Part shown: positions 15,486-23,645 of the stretch, piece by piece
Layout of the letters: each line of letters begins with the position of its first letter
Numbering within the stretch: position 1 is the first letter of the stretch
Origin: Streptomyces kronopolitis
Lineage (GTDB): Bacteria > Actinomycetota > Actinomycetes > Streptomycetales > Streptomycetaceae
NCBI RefSeq assembly: GCF_014646275.1
Contig: NZ_BMND01000046.1
Span: forward strand, 1 to 39,945
Length of the DNA: 39,945 bases
Direction of reading: 5' to 3'
Position numbers and translations under genes: made by a program
Notes under the pieces: model-generated
The model's input: only the letters and a program-made list of their open reading frames with translations
Database searches by the model: none
Told to the model about the DNA's origin: nothing

Positions 15486-15518
15486 CAAGGCCCCCGACCT
15501 GAGAGGTCGGGGGCCTTG
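15486..15518 (-). terminator. Terminator after tRNA-His
   Basis: A perfect 15-bp stem with a 3-nt GAG loop lies 3 nt beyond the CCA end of the tRNA gene on the minus strand. It would end the tRNA transcript and also block read-through from the GH18 side. Confidence 0.85.
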
Positions 15519-15521
15519 AAG

Positions 15522-15597
15522 TGGGGTGAGTAACGGGACTTGAACCCGCGACATCCTGGACCACAACCAGGTGCTCTACCAGCTGAGCTATACCCAC
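15522..15597 (-). tRNA. tRNA-His (anticodon GTG)
   Basis: Read on the minus strand, the sequence folds as a complete cloverleaf. The acceptor is GTGGGTA pairing with TACTCAC (one G-T pair). The D-arm is GCTC...GAGC. The anticodon stem CCTGG/CCAGG encloses the loop TTGTGGT with anticodon GTG, and the T-arm contains GGTTCAAGTCC. The CCA end is encoded at 15522-15524. A G at 15598 precedes the acceptor and faces a C discriminator at 15525, which is the G-1:C73 pair that identifies histidine tRNA. The gene lies downstream of orn in the same direction and is followed by a 15-bp terminator. The AT-rich DNA between 15599 and 15660 probably carries its promoter (TACACT at 15643-15648 is a possible -10). 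Confidence 0.97.
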
Positions 15598-15756
15598 CAT
15601 GACCGGTGCTGTGTGGTTCTTTTTCCCCACCGGCTGAGAAAAAGTGTACAGGGTCCCGAGGGGTGCTCGCGCCCAGGTTTCCCGTGCCGGGACCGAGGGC
15701 GTGTCGTGCGGGTCACGGCGGACCCGCAAAGATCCACACGACACGCACCCCGCGGC

Positions 15757-16377
15757 TCACTGCGGTGCGGACTCGGGCTCGGCAGGAAGGACGTGCTTGG
15801 CGGCGATCGCCTTCGCGGTGTCCGAGTCGGGCCCGGGCTGCGGGACGAAGACCGCCTCGCGGTAGTAGCGCAGCTCCGCGATGGATTCGCGGATGTCCGC
15901 CAGCGCCCGGTGGTTTCCGTTCTTGTCCGGACTGTTGAAGTACGCCCGCGGGAACCAGCGCCGGGCCAGTTCCTTCACGGACGAGACGTCGACGATCCGG
16001 TAGTGCAGGTAGCTCTCCAGCGTCGGCATGTCGCGCAGCAGGAAGCCGCGGTCGGTACCGACGGAGTTGCCGCACAGCGGCGCCTTCCCCGGCTCCGGCA
16101 CATGCTGCTTGATGTACGCAAGCACCTGTGCCTCGGCCGCCTCCAGCGTGGTCCCGCCGTCCAGCTCCTCCAGCAGCCCGGAGGCGGTGTGCATCCGGCG
16201 CACCACCTCCGGCATGGTGCCGAGCGACTCGGCAGGGGGGCGGATCACCACATCCACCCCGTCGCCCAGCACATTCAGCTCCGAGTCGGTGACCAGCGCG
16301 GCCACCTCGATGAGCGCGTCATTCGCCAGCGAGAGTCCGGTCATCTCGCAGTCGATCCACACCATGCGATCGTTCAT
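15757..16377 (-). CDS. orn: Oligoribonuclease
   Basis: A 206-aa 3'-5' exoribonuclease that degrades 2-5-nt RNAs and dinucleotides such as pGpG, the linear product of c-di-GMP breakdown. The DEDDh active site is visible: Asp9 and Glu11 in WIDCEMTGL, Asp109 in NSVGTDRGF, and His156 and Asp161 in NHRALADI. Length and start (MNDRMVWIDCEMTGLS) are typical. A GGGTGAG ribosome site overlaps the adpA stop codon, and only 5 bp separate the two genes, so the gene is expressed at least partly from the adpA promoter. This adpA-orn pairing is conserved in Streptomyces. It links RNA and c-di-GMP turnover with the developmental regulator. Confidence 0.97.
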   Translation of the reverse strand: MNDRMVWIDCEMTGLSLANDALIEVAALVTDSELNVLGDGVDVVIRPPAESLGTMPEVVRRMHTASGLLEELDGGTTLEAAEAQVLAYIKQHVPEPGKAPLCGNSVGTDRGFLLRDMPTLESYLHYRIVDVSSVKELARRWFPRAYFNSPDKNGNHRALADIRESIAELRYYREAVFVPQPGPDSDTAKAIAAKHVLPAEPESAPQ

Positions 16378-16382
16378 ACATC

Positions 16383-17669
16383 TCACCCTACGGGGCGCTC
16401 GCGCTGTCCGGGCAGCACGGGGCGCGCCGCTCCCCTCCCGACCGCGGCCTCCGCCAGCCGGGAGGCATAGCCGTCCGGCTGCGAGCCGCCCGCTTCGCCC
16501 GCTTCCGCGGTGGCCAGGCCGTGGCCGGCCAGCGCGGCGGCGGCGAACCGGTCCGGTCCGCCCGCACCCAGCGCCGCCCGCTCGCGCTCCGGCCGCTCGG
16601 CACGGTCGGCCCGCTCCGGCCTGAGCGCGGGTTCGGGTGCCCCGTGCGGCCGGCGCGCGCGGTAGGCCGCACGGTAGGCCGCGGGTGAGGCGCCCAGCTG
16701 CCGCCGGAAATGACCGCGCAGCGCCACCGGCGAGCGGAAGCCGCAGCGGCCCGCGACCTCGTCCACCGAGTAGTCGGAGGTCTCCAGCAGCCGCTGGGCC
16801 TGGAGGACCCGCTGGGTGATCAGCCACTGGAGCGGAGCGCTGCCCGTCAGGGAGCGGAAGCGCCGGTCGAAGGTGCGCCGGCTCATGTAGGCGCGCGCGG
16901 CGAGCGTCTCCACGTCGAACTGCTCGTGGAGGTGCTCCAGCGCCCAGGCGACGACCTCGGCGAGCGGGTCGGCGCCGATCTCTTCAGGTAATGACCTGTC
17001 GAGGTAGCGCTGGTGCCCCATGTCGGACGCGGTCCGGCGGGGCGGCACGACGAGCCGGCGGGCCAGCGCGTTCGCGGCGTCCGCGCCGTGGTCGGTGCGC
17101 ACGATGTGCAGGCACAGGTCGATGCCGGCGGCCGTTCCCGCGGAGGTGAGCACGTCGCCGTCGTCGACGAAGAGCTCGCGGGGGTCCACATGGACGGACG
17201 GGTAGCGCTTGGCGAGCGTCGGCGCGTACATCCAGTGGGTGGTGGCCGGCCGGCCGTCGAGGAGTCCGGCCGCGGCGAGGACGAACGCCCCCGTACACAG
17301 CCCGACGATCCTGGCCCCTTCTTCGTGCGCGCGGCGCAGCGCGTCGAGCGCGGCGGGCGGCGGGGCCTGGGTGATGGAACGCCAGGCCGGTACGACGACC
17401 GTCCCGGCACGGGAGATCGCCTCCAGCCCGTAGGGGGCCGACAGTTCGAGCCCCCCGGTCGTGCGCAAAGGCGCATCTTCGCCCGCGCACACAAGTAGCC
17501 GGTACCGCGGCACGCCTGCGTCCTGGCGGTCGATGCCGAAGACCGAGAGCGGAATGGAGCTCTCGAAAATGGGGCCGCCACTGAAGAGGAGCACCGCGAC
17601 TATTTCGCGGCGTCGTCGGGCGGCGAGCTTGCGTGCGGCATCTGGTACGGCAGCGGAGTCCTGGCTCAT
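16383..17669 (-). CDS. adpA: AdpA, AraC-family developmental master regulator (TTA codon)
   Basis: A 428-aa orthologue of AdpA, recognised from the near-canonical start MSQDSAAVPDAARKL and the DJ-1/PfpI-like dimerisation domain (about residues 15-200, with GLCTGAFVLAAAGLLDG). Two AraC helix-turn-helix motifs lie at about 240-340 (VETLAARAYMSRRTFDRRF and VDEVAGRCGFRSPVALRGHF). AdpA activates genes for aerial growth, secreted proteases and antibiotics. Leu227, in the linker DRSLPEEIG, is encoded by TTA (16989-16991), the conserved bldA-dependent codon, and the only in-frame TTA I noticed in the window. The C-terminal 90 residues are Ala/Arg/Glu-rich and disordered, as in orthologues. The ATG at 17669 has GAGGGG upstream; a longer in-frame start at 17714 is less likely. 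Confidence 0.97.
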   Translation of the reverse strand: MSQDSAAVPDAARKLAARRRREIVAVLLFSGGPIFESSIPLSVFGIDRQDAGVPRYRLLVCAGEDAPLRTTGGLELSAPYGLEAISRAGTVVVPAWRSITQAPPPAALDALRRAHEEGARIVGLCTGAFVLAAAGLLDGRPATTHWMYAPTLAKRYPSVHVDPRELFVDDGDVLTSAGTAAGIDLCLHIVRTDHGADAANALARRLVVPPRRTASDMGHQRYLDRSLPEEIGADPLAEVVAWALEHLHEQFDVETLAARAYMSRRTFDRRFRSLTGSAPLQWLITQRVLQAQRLLETSDYSVDEVAGRCGFRSPVALRGHFRRQLGASPAAYRAAYRARRPHGAPEPALRPERADRAERPERERAALGAGGPDRFAAAALAGHGLATAEAGEAGGSQPDGYASRLAEAAVGRGAARPVLPGQRERPVG

Positions 17670-17770
17670 GGCACTTAAGCCCCCCTCGGTCGTCTCGCCC
17701 TCTCGGTCCTGCACAGTTCCCCCGCCGTCACTACCAAGATCGAATCTACTGTGTTCCGTGAGGATGGAGT

Positions 17771-17819
17771 GCCAAGTTCACCACCCGCTGGTATGTCGAT
17801 ATGGCAACTTGGCGCGAAG
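17771..17819. promoter_or_regulatory. Inverted repeat and AdpA-like box upstream of adpA
   Basis: GCCAAGTT (17771-17778) and AACTTGGC (17806-17813) are perfect inverted copies 27 bp apart, about 100-145 bp before the adpA start. Overlapping the second arm, TGGCGCGAAG (17810-17819) matches the published AdpA consensus TGGCSNGWWY at 9 of 10 positions. AdpA is known to control its own gene in some species, so autoregulation is plausible. No core promoter is assigned. The rest of the gap to 18018 shows no gene. Confidence 0.45.
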
Positions 17820-18018
17820 CATTCGATCACGAAGCGTTCCACTCGTCGGGCCTACATGGGAAGTACGCGTCTCGGCTCTGCCCGTTCGCAGTAGGGCACA
17901 ACCATGCCCAGCGGTCCTTTCCTCCCTGCTCACACCAGGGTTGAGGGGGGCTCAGGGGAAGGTACGGACCTCGGCCGGAAGTTGGCTGAAAACGGTCGCG
18001 CGCGTGCTTGCGGCGGCC

Positions 18019-18324
18019 TCAATTGACCGGCGTACGCCCTCCGGAATGCCGCCCGCCGCCGTGCGCCGAGGGGCCCGGACGCCCCGTTCTGTCCCGGTGT
18101 CGTCCGAAGTCGCGCACCCGGACCCGCGCCGCGGTCCGTTCGGATTGCCGCAAGAGTGCGCGACAGACGCAGGTCACCGCGCCCAGACCGGCGGCGGCGC
18201 CGGCCGCGCCGGCCCAGGAGGCACCGCTGAGGATCAGTACGAAGGGCACCAGGGCGCAGCTGAAGGCGCCCCAGCGCACCACATCGCTCACCGGGTCGGG
18301 TGATCTGTCGGACGGCAACGGCAC
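18019..18324 (-). CDS. Small membrane protein of unknown function
   Basis: A 101-aa protein with one or two hydrophobic segments near the N-terminus (VVRWGAFSCALVPFVLIL and GAAGAAAGLGAVTCVCRALL, about residues 12-50) and a hydrophilic Arg/His/Gly-rich cytosolic tail. The GTG at 18324 is chosen because GGGGAG lies just upstream and the protein then begins with a short polar stretch before the membrane part; an in-frame start at 18441 has no such support. I do not recognise a functional family. It is transcribed in the same direction as adpA, about 350 bp upstream of it, and is divergent from the universal stress protein gene. Confidence 0.65.
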   Translation of the reverse strand: MPLPSDRSPDPVSDVVRWGAFSCALVPFVLILSGASWAGAAGAAAGLGAVTCVCRALLRQSERTAARVRVRDFGRHRDRTGRPGPSAHGGGRHSGGRTPVN

Positions 18325-18690
18325 CGTGTGCTCCCCTCGGACGGGCTGCTGGATACAACGCCGCCGCCGATCATGGGTCACCGTCAGAGGGTACGTACGG
18401 GGGCAGGCCGGGGCATTGCCATCCGCGCCACGCTCCGGCATGCTCCGGGGAACGTTCGAGGCCCCACCCGGCTCGCGCGGGCGCTCCGCGTCCTCGGTGT
18501 GCTCTGGGCAGCGGGGGAGTGGCGCCGTACTCTTGGGGTATCGGGTTGGGAAGATGATTCCCAGTCGTGTTGTTCCTCTTTGAACTATGGCTCCCGGTCC
18601 TCGATCGAGCCAGCTCAGTCAACTGCCGGATCAAGTCAATCGCCGTCCCCGTTCGCCCCTCCGCAAGAGGATGCACTCGCCGAGACATCA

Positions 18691-19212
18691 ATGGCCGGTC
18701 ACGAAATCCCCGAACCCGCGGACCGCAAGCAGGTCGCCGATCCGATGGCGGACCTCGAAGCGGCGGAACAGACACGCCACTCCTGCGACCCCGCGTTCCG
18801 CCACGGCGTCGTCGTGGGCTTCGACGGCTCCATGTCGAGCGAGCGCGCGTTGGCGTATGCAATCGGTATGGCCCGGCGCCTCGGCGCCGGGTTGATCATC
18901 GTCCATGTGGCCAACCGGCTGCCGACGACCGTCTGGGCGGGCTGCGAGCCCCCGGTCTTCGTGGATGTGCCGGATCACCGCACCGAGGTCCTCGGCCTGG
19001 AGCTGGCCTGCGCCGATCATCTCGCCGAGGTGCCCTGGATCCTCGTCGAGCGCGGCGGTGACATCTGCCACGAGCTGGAGGAGGTCGGCCAGGAGTACGA
19101 GGCCGACGCGATCGTGGTCGGCTCCACGCACGGCCTGGTCGGCCGGATCTTCGGCTCGGTCGCCGGACGGCTGGCCCGCCGGGCCCGGCGCCCGGTCATC
19201 GTGATCCCCTGA
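18691..19212 (+). CDS. Universal stress protein (UspA family)
   Basis: A 173-aa single-domain UspA protein. The fold starts at HGVVVGFDGSMSSERAL (about residues 38-54), with the Asp of strand 1 that contacts nucleotide, and ends with the nucleotide-binding motif VVGSTHGLVGRIFGSVAGRLARRARRPV. The Gly-x2-Gly-x9-Gly-Ser spacing of the ATP-binding subclass is recognisable there. A 37-residue charged leader precedes the domain. The ATG at 18691 follows a GAGACATCA context without a strong ribosome site, but the family-like start MAGHEIPEPADRKQVADPMA supports it. Its role is probably in stress or dormancy physiology; no partner gene is adjacent. It is convergent with glmS. Confidence 0.88.
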   Translation: MAGHEIPEPADRKQVADPMADLEAAEQTRHSCDPAFRHGVVVGFDGSMSSERALAYAIGMARRLGAGLIIVHVANRLPTTVWAGCEPPVFVDVPDHRTEVLGLELACADHLAEVPWILVERGGDICHELEEVGQEYEADAIVVGSTHGLVGRIFGSVAGRLARRARRPVIVIP

Positions 19213-19561
19213 CGCGCCCCCGAAGCGCTCCTGGCGCGACCCTGGAGCGCCCCTGACGCGTGCCCGAGGCGCCCCTGGCGCGGGCGCGGGGCGCCGCCTC
19301 GTCGCCGGCTCGGAATCTCCCCGACTCCCCTTCGTGTGCCCACAGTTGAGGATGCGTCACGAGGGAAGCGTGCAGGCATATTTACCTGGCTCAGCGAGGT
19401 GGATTGTGCGCTTGTGACGGGTAGAAAACGGTCACGTGAGCGCGCCGCGGAACGGGCCCGGCGGCCGCGCACACGGCAACTGCGCGCCGCCGTCCGGGAG
19501 GTGACGGATTCCGGAAGGGCGGCATCCTGCCGGCGCATGGGCGACGCCGGCGCAGGGGAAG
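19213..19561. other. Gene-free gap between usp and the glmS terminator
   Basis: The first 90 bp are a degenerate GC-rich run of CTGGCGCG and AGGCGCCCC-like units. The rest has lower GC and contains the inverted repeat GTGAC...GTCAC at 19414-19435 and an AT-rich GGTAAATATGCC (minus strand, about 19374-19385) that could be a -10. No open frame has convincing codon use. A small RNA cannot be excluded, but the sequence alone does not show one. Confidence 0.4.
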
Positions 19562-19603
19562 GCGGCGGCTCCGTGCGTCCGGTGGCACGCACGGAGCCGC
19601 CGC
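19562..19603. terminator. Bidirectional terminator between usp and glmS
   Basis: A perfect 17-bp stem with an 8-nt loop (CCGGTGGC) lies 29 bp beyond the glmS stop codon. It is convergent with usp and is among the strongest hairpins in the window. Confidence 0.85.
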
Positions 19604-19631
19604 TTTCGCGCCTGTTCCGGCGCCGGGCGGG

Positions 19632-21461
19632 TTATTCGACCGTGACGGACTTGGCCAGGTTGCGGGGCTTGTCGATGTCGCGGCCGAGGGCCAGGGCCGT
19701 GTGGTAGGCGAGCAGTTGGAGCGGGATGCCCATGAGGATCGGGTCCAGCTCGGGCTCGTTCTTCGGCACGATGATGGTGTGGTCGGCCTTCTCCTGCTCC
19801 TGGTGCGCGACGGCCAGGATGCGGCCGCTGCGGGCCTTGATCTCCTCCAGCGCGGCGCGGTTCTTCTCCAGCAGGTCGTCGTCGGGGACGATCGCCACGG
19901 TCGGCATCGCCGGCTCGATGAGGGCCAGCGGGCCGTGCTTGAGCTCCGAGGCCGGGTAGGCCTCCGCGTGGATGTAGGAGACCTCCTTGAGCTTCAGGGA
20001 GGCCTCACGGGCCACCGGGTAGCCGCGTACCCGGCCGATGAACATCATCGACTTGGCGTCCGCGTAGGCCGCCGACAGCTTCTTGATCTCTTCCTCGCCC
20101 TTGAGGATCTCGTCGATCTGGCCGGGCAGCTTGCGCAGGCCGTCGATGATCCGCTTGCCGTCCGCGACCGAGAGGTCACGGATCCGGCCCAGGTGCAGGG
20201 CGAGCAGCGCGAAGGAGACCACCATGTTGGTGAAGCACTTGGTGGAGACCACGCAGACCTCGGGTCCGGCGTGCACGTAGATGCCGCCGTCGGTCTCCCG
20301 GGCGATCGCCGAGCCGACCACGTTGACCAGGCCCAGCACCCGCGCGCCCTTGCGCTTGAGCTCCTGGACGGCCGCCAGCACGTCGTAGGTCTCGCCGGAC
20401 TGGGAGACGGCCACGTAGAGCGTGTCGGGGTCCACGACCGGGTCGCGGTAGCGGAACTCGGAGGCCGGCTCGGCGTCCGAGGGGATCCGGGCCAGCTCCT
20501 CGATCATCTGGGCGCCGATCTGGCCCGCGTGGTACGAGGTGCCGCAGCCCAGGATCTTCACCCGGCGCACCCCGCGCGCCTCACGGGCGTCGAGGTTCAG
20601 GCCGCCGAGGTGCACGGTGGAGAAGCGGTCGTCGATCCGGCCGCGCAGCGCGCGGTCCACCGCGTCCGCCTGCTCGGAGATCTCCTTGTGCATGTACGTG
20701 TCGTGGCCGCCCAGGTCGTAGGACTCGGCCGCGTACTCGACGGTCTCCGGGGCGGACGTGGTCCGCGAGCCCTCGGTGGTGTACGTGCGGTAGTCGTCGG
20801 CCTTGAGGGTGGCCATCTCGCCGTCGTCGAGGGTGACGACCTGGCGGGTGTGCGAGACCAGCGCGGCGACGTCCGAGGAGACGAACATCTCGTGCTCGCC
20901 GATGCCGAGGACGACCGGGGAGCCGTTGCGGGCCACCACGATGCGGTCGGGGAAGTCGGCGTGCAGCACGGCGATGCCGTAGGTGCCCTCGATGTGCCGC
21001 AGCGCCTCGCGGACCCGCTCCTCCAGCTTCTCCGCCGTGGAGCGGCCGATGAGGTGGGCGAGCACCTCGGTGTCCGTCTCGGAGGCGAAGACGACGCCCT
21101 CGGCGGTCAGCCGGGCGCGCAGGTCGGCGGCGTTGTCGATGATGCCGTTGTGGACGACGGCGACCCTGCCCTCGGTGTCGAGGTGCGGGTGGGCGTTCTC
21201 GTCGGTGGGGGCGCCGTGGGTGGCCCAGCGGGTGTGCGCGATGCCGGTGGAGCCCGCGAAGCGCTTCGGCAGCCGGGACTCCAGCTCCCGCACCCGGCCC
21301 TTGGCCTTGGCGGTCTTCAGGCCGCCCGCGGCCTTGCCGGTGCCCTTGGCGTGGATGGCGATGCCCGCCGAGTCGTAGCCGCGGTACTCCAGGCGCTGCA
21401 GGCCCTCCAGGAGCAGCGGCGCGACATCACGCTTGCCGATGTAGCCGACGATCCCACACAT
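19632..21461 (-). CDS. glmS: Glutamine--fructose-6-phosphate aminotransferase (isomerizing)
   Basis: A 609-aa cytosolic enzyme making glucosamine-6-phosphate from fructose-6-phosphate and glutamine, the entry step to UDP-GlcNAc, peptidoglycan and amino sugars. The start MCGIVGYIG exposes Cys2, the glutaminase nucleophile, after removal of Met1. The N-terminal Ntn domain shows GIAHTRWATHG and HNGIIDNAADL. The two SIS domains follow, with ILGCGTSYHAGQIGAQ and SQSGETYDVLAA for the sugar phosphate, and the C-terminus ends NLAKSVTVE as in the family. Length is standard. It follows a small conserved gene by 58 bp and ends in a strong terminator. No glmS ribozyme was seen, as expected outside Firmicutes. 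Amino-sugar salvage genes are nearby. Confidence 0.98.
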   Translation of the reverse strand: MCGIVGYIGKRDVAPLLLEGLQRLEYRGYDSAGIAIHAKGTGKAAGGLKTAKAKGRVRELESRLPKRFAGSTGIAHTRWATHGAPTDENAHPHLDTEGRVAVVHNGIIDNAADLRARLTAEGVVFASETDTEVLAHLIGRSTAEKLEERVREALRHIEGTYGIAVLHADFPDRIVVARNGSPVVLGIGEHEMFVSSDVAALVSHTRQVVTLDDGEMATLKADDYRTYTTEGSRTTSAPETVEYAAESYDLGGHDTYMHKEISEQADAVDRALRGRIDDRFSTVHLGGLNLDAREARGVRRVKILGCGTSYHAGQIGAQMIEELARIPSDAEPASEFRYRDPVVDPDTLYVAVSQSGETYDVLAAVQELKRKGARVLGLVNVVGSAIARETDGGIYVHAGPEVCVVSTKCFTNMVVSFALLALHLGRIRDLSVADGKRIIDGLRKLPGQIDEILKGEEEIKKLSAAYADAKSMMFIGRVRGYPVAREASLKLKEVSYIHAEAYPASELKHGPLALIEPAMPTVAIVPDDDLLEKNRAALEEIKARSGRILAVAHQEQEKADHTIIVPKNEPELDPILMGIPLQLLAYHTALALGRDIDKPRNLAKSVTVE

Positions 21462-21519
21462 ACAGTGACCCTCCGAGAAATCGTTGTGACAGTGGTGCCC
21501 GGCGCCCGTTGCGGGGGCG

Positions 21520-21810
21520 TCAGCCGTAGACGAGGCGGCGCAGCTGGCGGGCCGAGAGAGCGGGCGGGGTCACGGCGCGGTGCGGCAGCTCGTGGCGGAC
21601 CCGCTCGAAGATCTCCTCGTTGCGCAGTCCTTGGGACTGCAGCTCCCGATGGCGGCGGCGGACGAATTCCTCCGTCGTCTCGTCGAAGTACGCCAGCACG
21701 TCCAGCACCACCCGGGCGGCCTCACCGCGCTGCAGCGGCGTGCTGCGCACCAGGTGGTCCACCAGGTCGTCGTGCGGCGCGTCGGCGCTGCGGTTTCGGC
21801 GTTCGGGCAC
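21520..21810 (-). CDS. Small conserved actinobacterial protein upstream of glmS
   Basis: A 96-aa soluble, strongly charged, helical protein of unknown function. Visible segments are DDLVDHLVRSTPLQRGEAAR, VLDVLAYFDETTEEFVRRRH and the C-terminal LSARQLRRLVYG. I recall similar short proteins next to glmS in other Streptomyces, but no function. The GTG at 21810 lacks a clear ribosome site, and a second start further in is possible. With a 58-bp gap to glmS it is probably co-transcribed with it. Confidence 0.75.
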   Translation of the reverse strand: MPERRNRSADAPHDDLVDHLVRSTPLQRGEAARVVLDVLAYFDETTEEFVRRRHRELQSQGLRNEEIFERVRHELPHRAVTPPALSARQLRRLVYG

Positions 21811-21890
21811 TCGTCGATATTGCGGGGCGGCGCGGGGAATCGCAAGAAATCTGCCCGCTATCGGGCAGGTCGCCGGTTTGGCGGCCGGAA

Positions 21891-21906
21891 ACTGGTCTGG
21901 ACCTTG
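21891..21906. promoter_or_regulatory. DasR-responsive element (dre) before the hexosaminidase gene
   Basis: ACTGGTCTGGACCTTG matches the published dre consensus ACTGGTCTAGACCACT at 12 of 16 positions and keeps the GGTC-NN-GACC dyad. It lies 94 bp before the GH20 start codon. DasR is the GntR-family repressor of chitin and GlcNAc use that is released by GlcN-6-P and GlcNAc-6-P. The target gene makes GlcNAc from chito-oligomers, which strongly supports the assignment. Confidence 0.8.
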
Positions 21907-21954
21907 ACCGGATCACGGGGGCGCGATACGCATGGTCACCGTTCGGTCGCTCCA

Positions 21955-21978
21955 CGCCATGCACGACGCCATGCACGA
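21955..21978. repeat. 12-bp tandem duplication in the hexosaminidase leader
   Basis: CGCCATGCACGA occurs twice in direct succession, ending 21 bp before the ATG at 22000. The two ATGs inside it are out of frame with the gene. It could alter the leader RNA slightly or be a replication-slippage duplication. Confidence 0.5.
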
Positions 21979-21999
21979 CGTTCGCCGAAGGGATCGTCG

Positions 22000-23601
22000 A
22001 TGAGACGACGCAGACTGCTGTTCTCACTGCTGCTGGTCGCCGCGGCGGGGCTGGGAACCGCCGCCGTACCGCCACCGGGCGCCTCCGGGGCGGCCGGCGG
22101 GGAGGCCACCCCACTGGACCGTGTGATCCCCGCCCCCGCGTCCGTGCGCGGCGGCGGCGCGCCCGTCACCCTCGGCGCGCGCACCCCCATCCGCGTCCCG
22201 GGCGGCTCCGGTGAGGCCCGGCGGATCGCCGGCCACCTCGCGGCGCTGCTGCGGCCCGCCACCGGCCTCGCCTTCCCGGTGACCACCAAGAGCGGCCGGG
22301 ACGGCATCGTGCTGCGGCTCGGCGGCAGCGGCACCGGGGGACTGGGCGCCGAGGGCTACCGCCTGACCTCCGGCGGCCGCGCGGTCACCCTCAGCGCCGC
22401 CCGCCCGGCCGGGCTCTTCCACGCCGTCCAGACGCTGCGCCAGCTGCTGCCGCCGGCCGGGCGGCAGGGCACCCGCTCCGGGCCCCTGCGGATCGCCGGG
22501 GGCACCATCACCGACTCCCCGCGCTACTCCTATCGCGGGGCGATGCTCGACGTCTCCCGGCACTTCTTCACCGTCGCGCAGGTCAAGCGCTATATCGACC
22601 AGCTCGCCATGTACAAGATCAACAAGCTGCATCTGCACCTCTCGGACGACCAGGGCTGGCGGATCGCCCTGGCGTCCTGGCCGCGGCTGGCGACCTACGG
22701 CGGCTCCACCCAGGTCGGCGGCGGCAAGGGCGGCTACTACACCAAGGACGACTACCGCGAGATCGTCCGCTACGCCGCCGACCGCTATCTGACCGTCGTC
22801 CCCGAGATCGACATGCCCGGCCACACCAACGCCGCGCTCGCCTCCTACGCCGAGCTGAACTGCAACGGCCAGGCCCCGCCGCTGTACACCGGCACCAACG
22901 TCGGCTTCAGCTCGCTGTGCGTGCCGAAGAAGGCGACCTACGACTTCGTGGACGACGTCATCCGCGAACTCGCGGCCCTGACACCCGGCCGCTACCTCCA
23001 CATCGGCGGCGACGAGGCGCACTCCACCGGCCACGCGGACTACGTGGCCTTCATGGACAAGGTGCAGCCGGTGGTCGCCAAGTACGGCAAGACCGTGATC
23101 GGCTGGCACCAGCTGACCGGGGCGCACCCGGCCAAGGGCGCCGTCGCCCAGTACTGGGGCTACGACAAGACCGGCACGGCGGAGCGCACCCAGGTCGCCG
23201 ACGCCGCCCGGAACGGCACCCGGCTGATCCTCTCGCCGGCCGACCGCGCCTACCTGGACATGAAGTACGACAAGGACACGCCGCTGGGCCTGAACTGGGC
23301 CGGCTACGTCGGCGTCGAGCGGTCCTACGACTGGGACCCGGGCCGCTATCTCGACGGGGCGCCCGCGGACTCCGTCCTCGGCGTCGAGGCGCCCCTGTGG
23401 TCCGAGACCCTCTCCACCTCCGCGCACATCGAGTACATGGCCTTCCCGCGGCTGCCCGGCATCGCGGAGCTGGGCTGGTCCCCGGCGGCCACCCACGACT
23501 GGGACGACTACAAGGTGCGCCTGGCCGCCCAGGGGCCGCGCTGGGACGCCCTGGGCATCGGCTACTACCGTTCACCGGAGGTGCCCTGGCCCGCGCGGTG
23601 A
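22000..23601 (+). CDS. Secreted GH20 beta-N-acetylhexosaminidase
   Basis: A 533-aa exported enzyme releasing GlcNAc from chitobiose and other beta-linked GlcNAc ends. Residues 1-30 are a signal peptide (MRRRRLLFSLLLVAAAGLG). Residues about 40-165 form the GH20b-like N-terminal domain. The catalytic barrel starts near SYRGAMLDVSRHFF (177-190). It contains HLHLSDDQGWRI, VPEIDMPGHTNA and the catalytic pair Asp338-Glu339 in HIGGDEAHST, where Asp orients the substrate N-acetyl group and Glu is the acid. VIGWHQLTGA and LGVEAPLWSETL supply later Trp residues. All catalytic elements look intact. It matches, from memory, the S. coelicolor DasR-controlled SCO2786 enzyme. AAGGGA lies upstream of the ATG. 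Confidence 0.95.
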   Translation: MRRRRLLFSLLLVAAAGLGTAAVPPPGASGAAGGEATPLDRVIPAPASVRGGGAPVTLGARTPIRVPGGSGEARRIAGHLAALLRPATGLAFPVTTKSGRDGIVLRLGGSGTGGLGAEGYRLTSGGRAVTLSAARPAGLFHAVQTLRQLLPPAGRQGTRSGPLRIAGGTITDSPRYSYRGAMLDVSRHFFTVAQVKRYIDQLAMYKINKLHLHLSDDQGWRIALASWPRLATYGGSTQVGGGKGGYYTKDDYREIVRYAADRYLTVVPEIDMPGHTNAALASYAELNCNGQAPPLYTGTNVGFSSLCVPKKATYDFVDDVIRELAALTPGRYLHIGGDEAHSTGHADYVAFMDKVQPVVAKYGKTVIGWHQLTGAHPAKGAVAQYWGYDKTGTAERTQVADAARNGTRLILSPADRAYLDMKYDKDTPLGLNWAGYVGVERSYDWDPGRYLDGAPADSVLGVEAPLWSETLSTSAHIEYMAFPRLPGIAELGWSPAATHDWDDYKVRLAAQGPRWDALGIGYYRSPEVPWPAR

Positions 23602-23609
23602 GCGGGTGA

Positions 23610-23641
23610 GCGAGCCGGGCGCCCGCGGACGCCCGGCTCGC
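23610..23641. terminator. Bidirectional terminator after the hexosaminidase gene
   Basis: A perfect 12-bp stem with an 8-nt loop fills the 44-bp gap between the convergent hexosaminidase and acyl-CoA dehydrogenase genes. Confidence 0.8.
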
Positions 23642-23645
23642 CTCG

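Noticed and set aside
15599..15660. AT-rich CTTTTTC/GAAAAAG inverted repeat upstream of tRNA-His considered as a terminator of orn
   Set aside because: No U-tract and a long loop; orn and tRNA-His are in the same direction, and the region is more likely tRNA promoter DNA.
19212..19300. GC-rich repetitive run after the stress protein gene, considered as a tandem repeat array
   Set aside because: Units vary too much in length and sequence; best described as low-complexity DNA.
21462..21519. Possible glmS ribozyme or riboswitch upstream of glmS
   Set aside because: The gap is only 58 bp and follows another gene; the ribozyme class is known from Firmicutes.
21851..21868. Small hairpin CTGCCCG-CTAT-CGGGCAG between the small conserved gene and the dre site
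   Set aside because: A 7-bp stem in very GC-rich DNA is common by chance; no clear role since both flanking genes start, rather than end, here.
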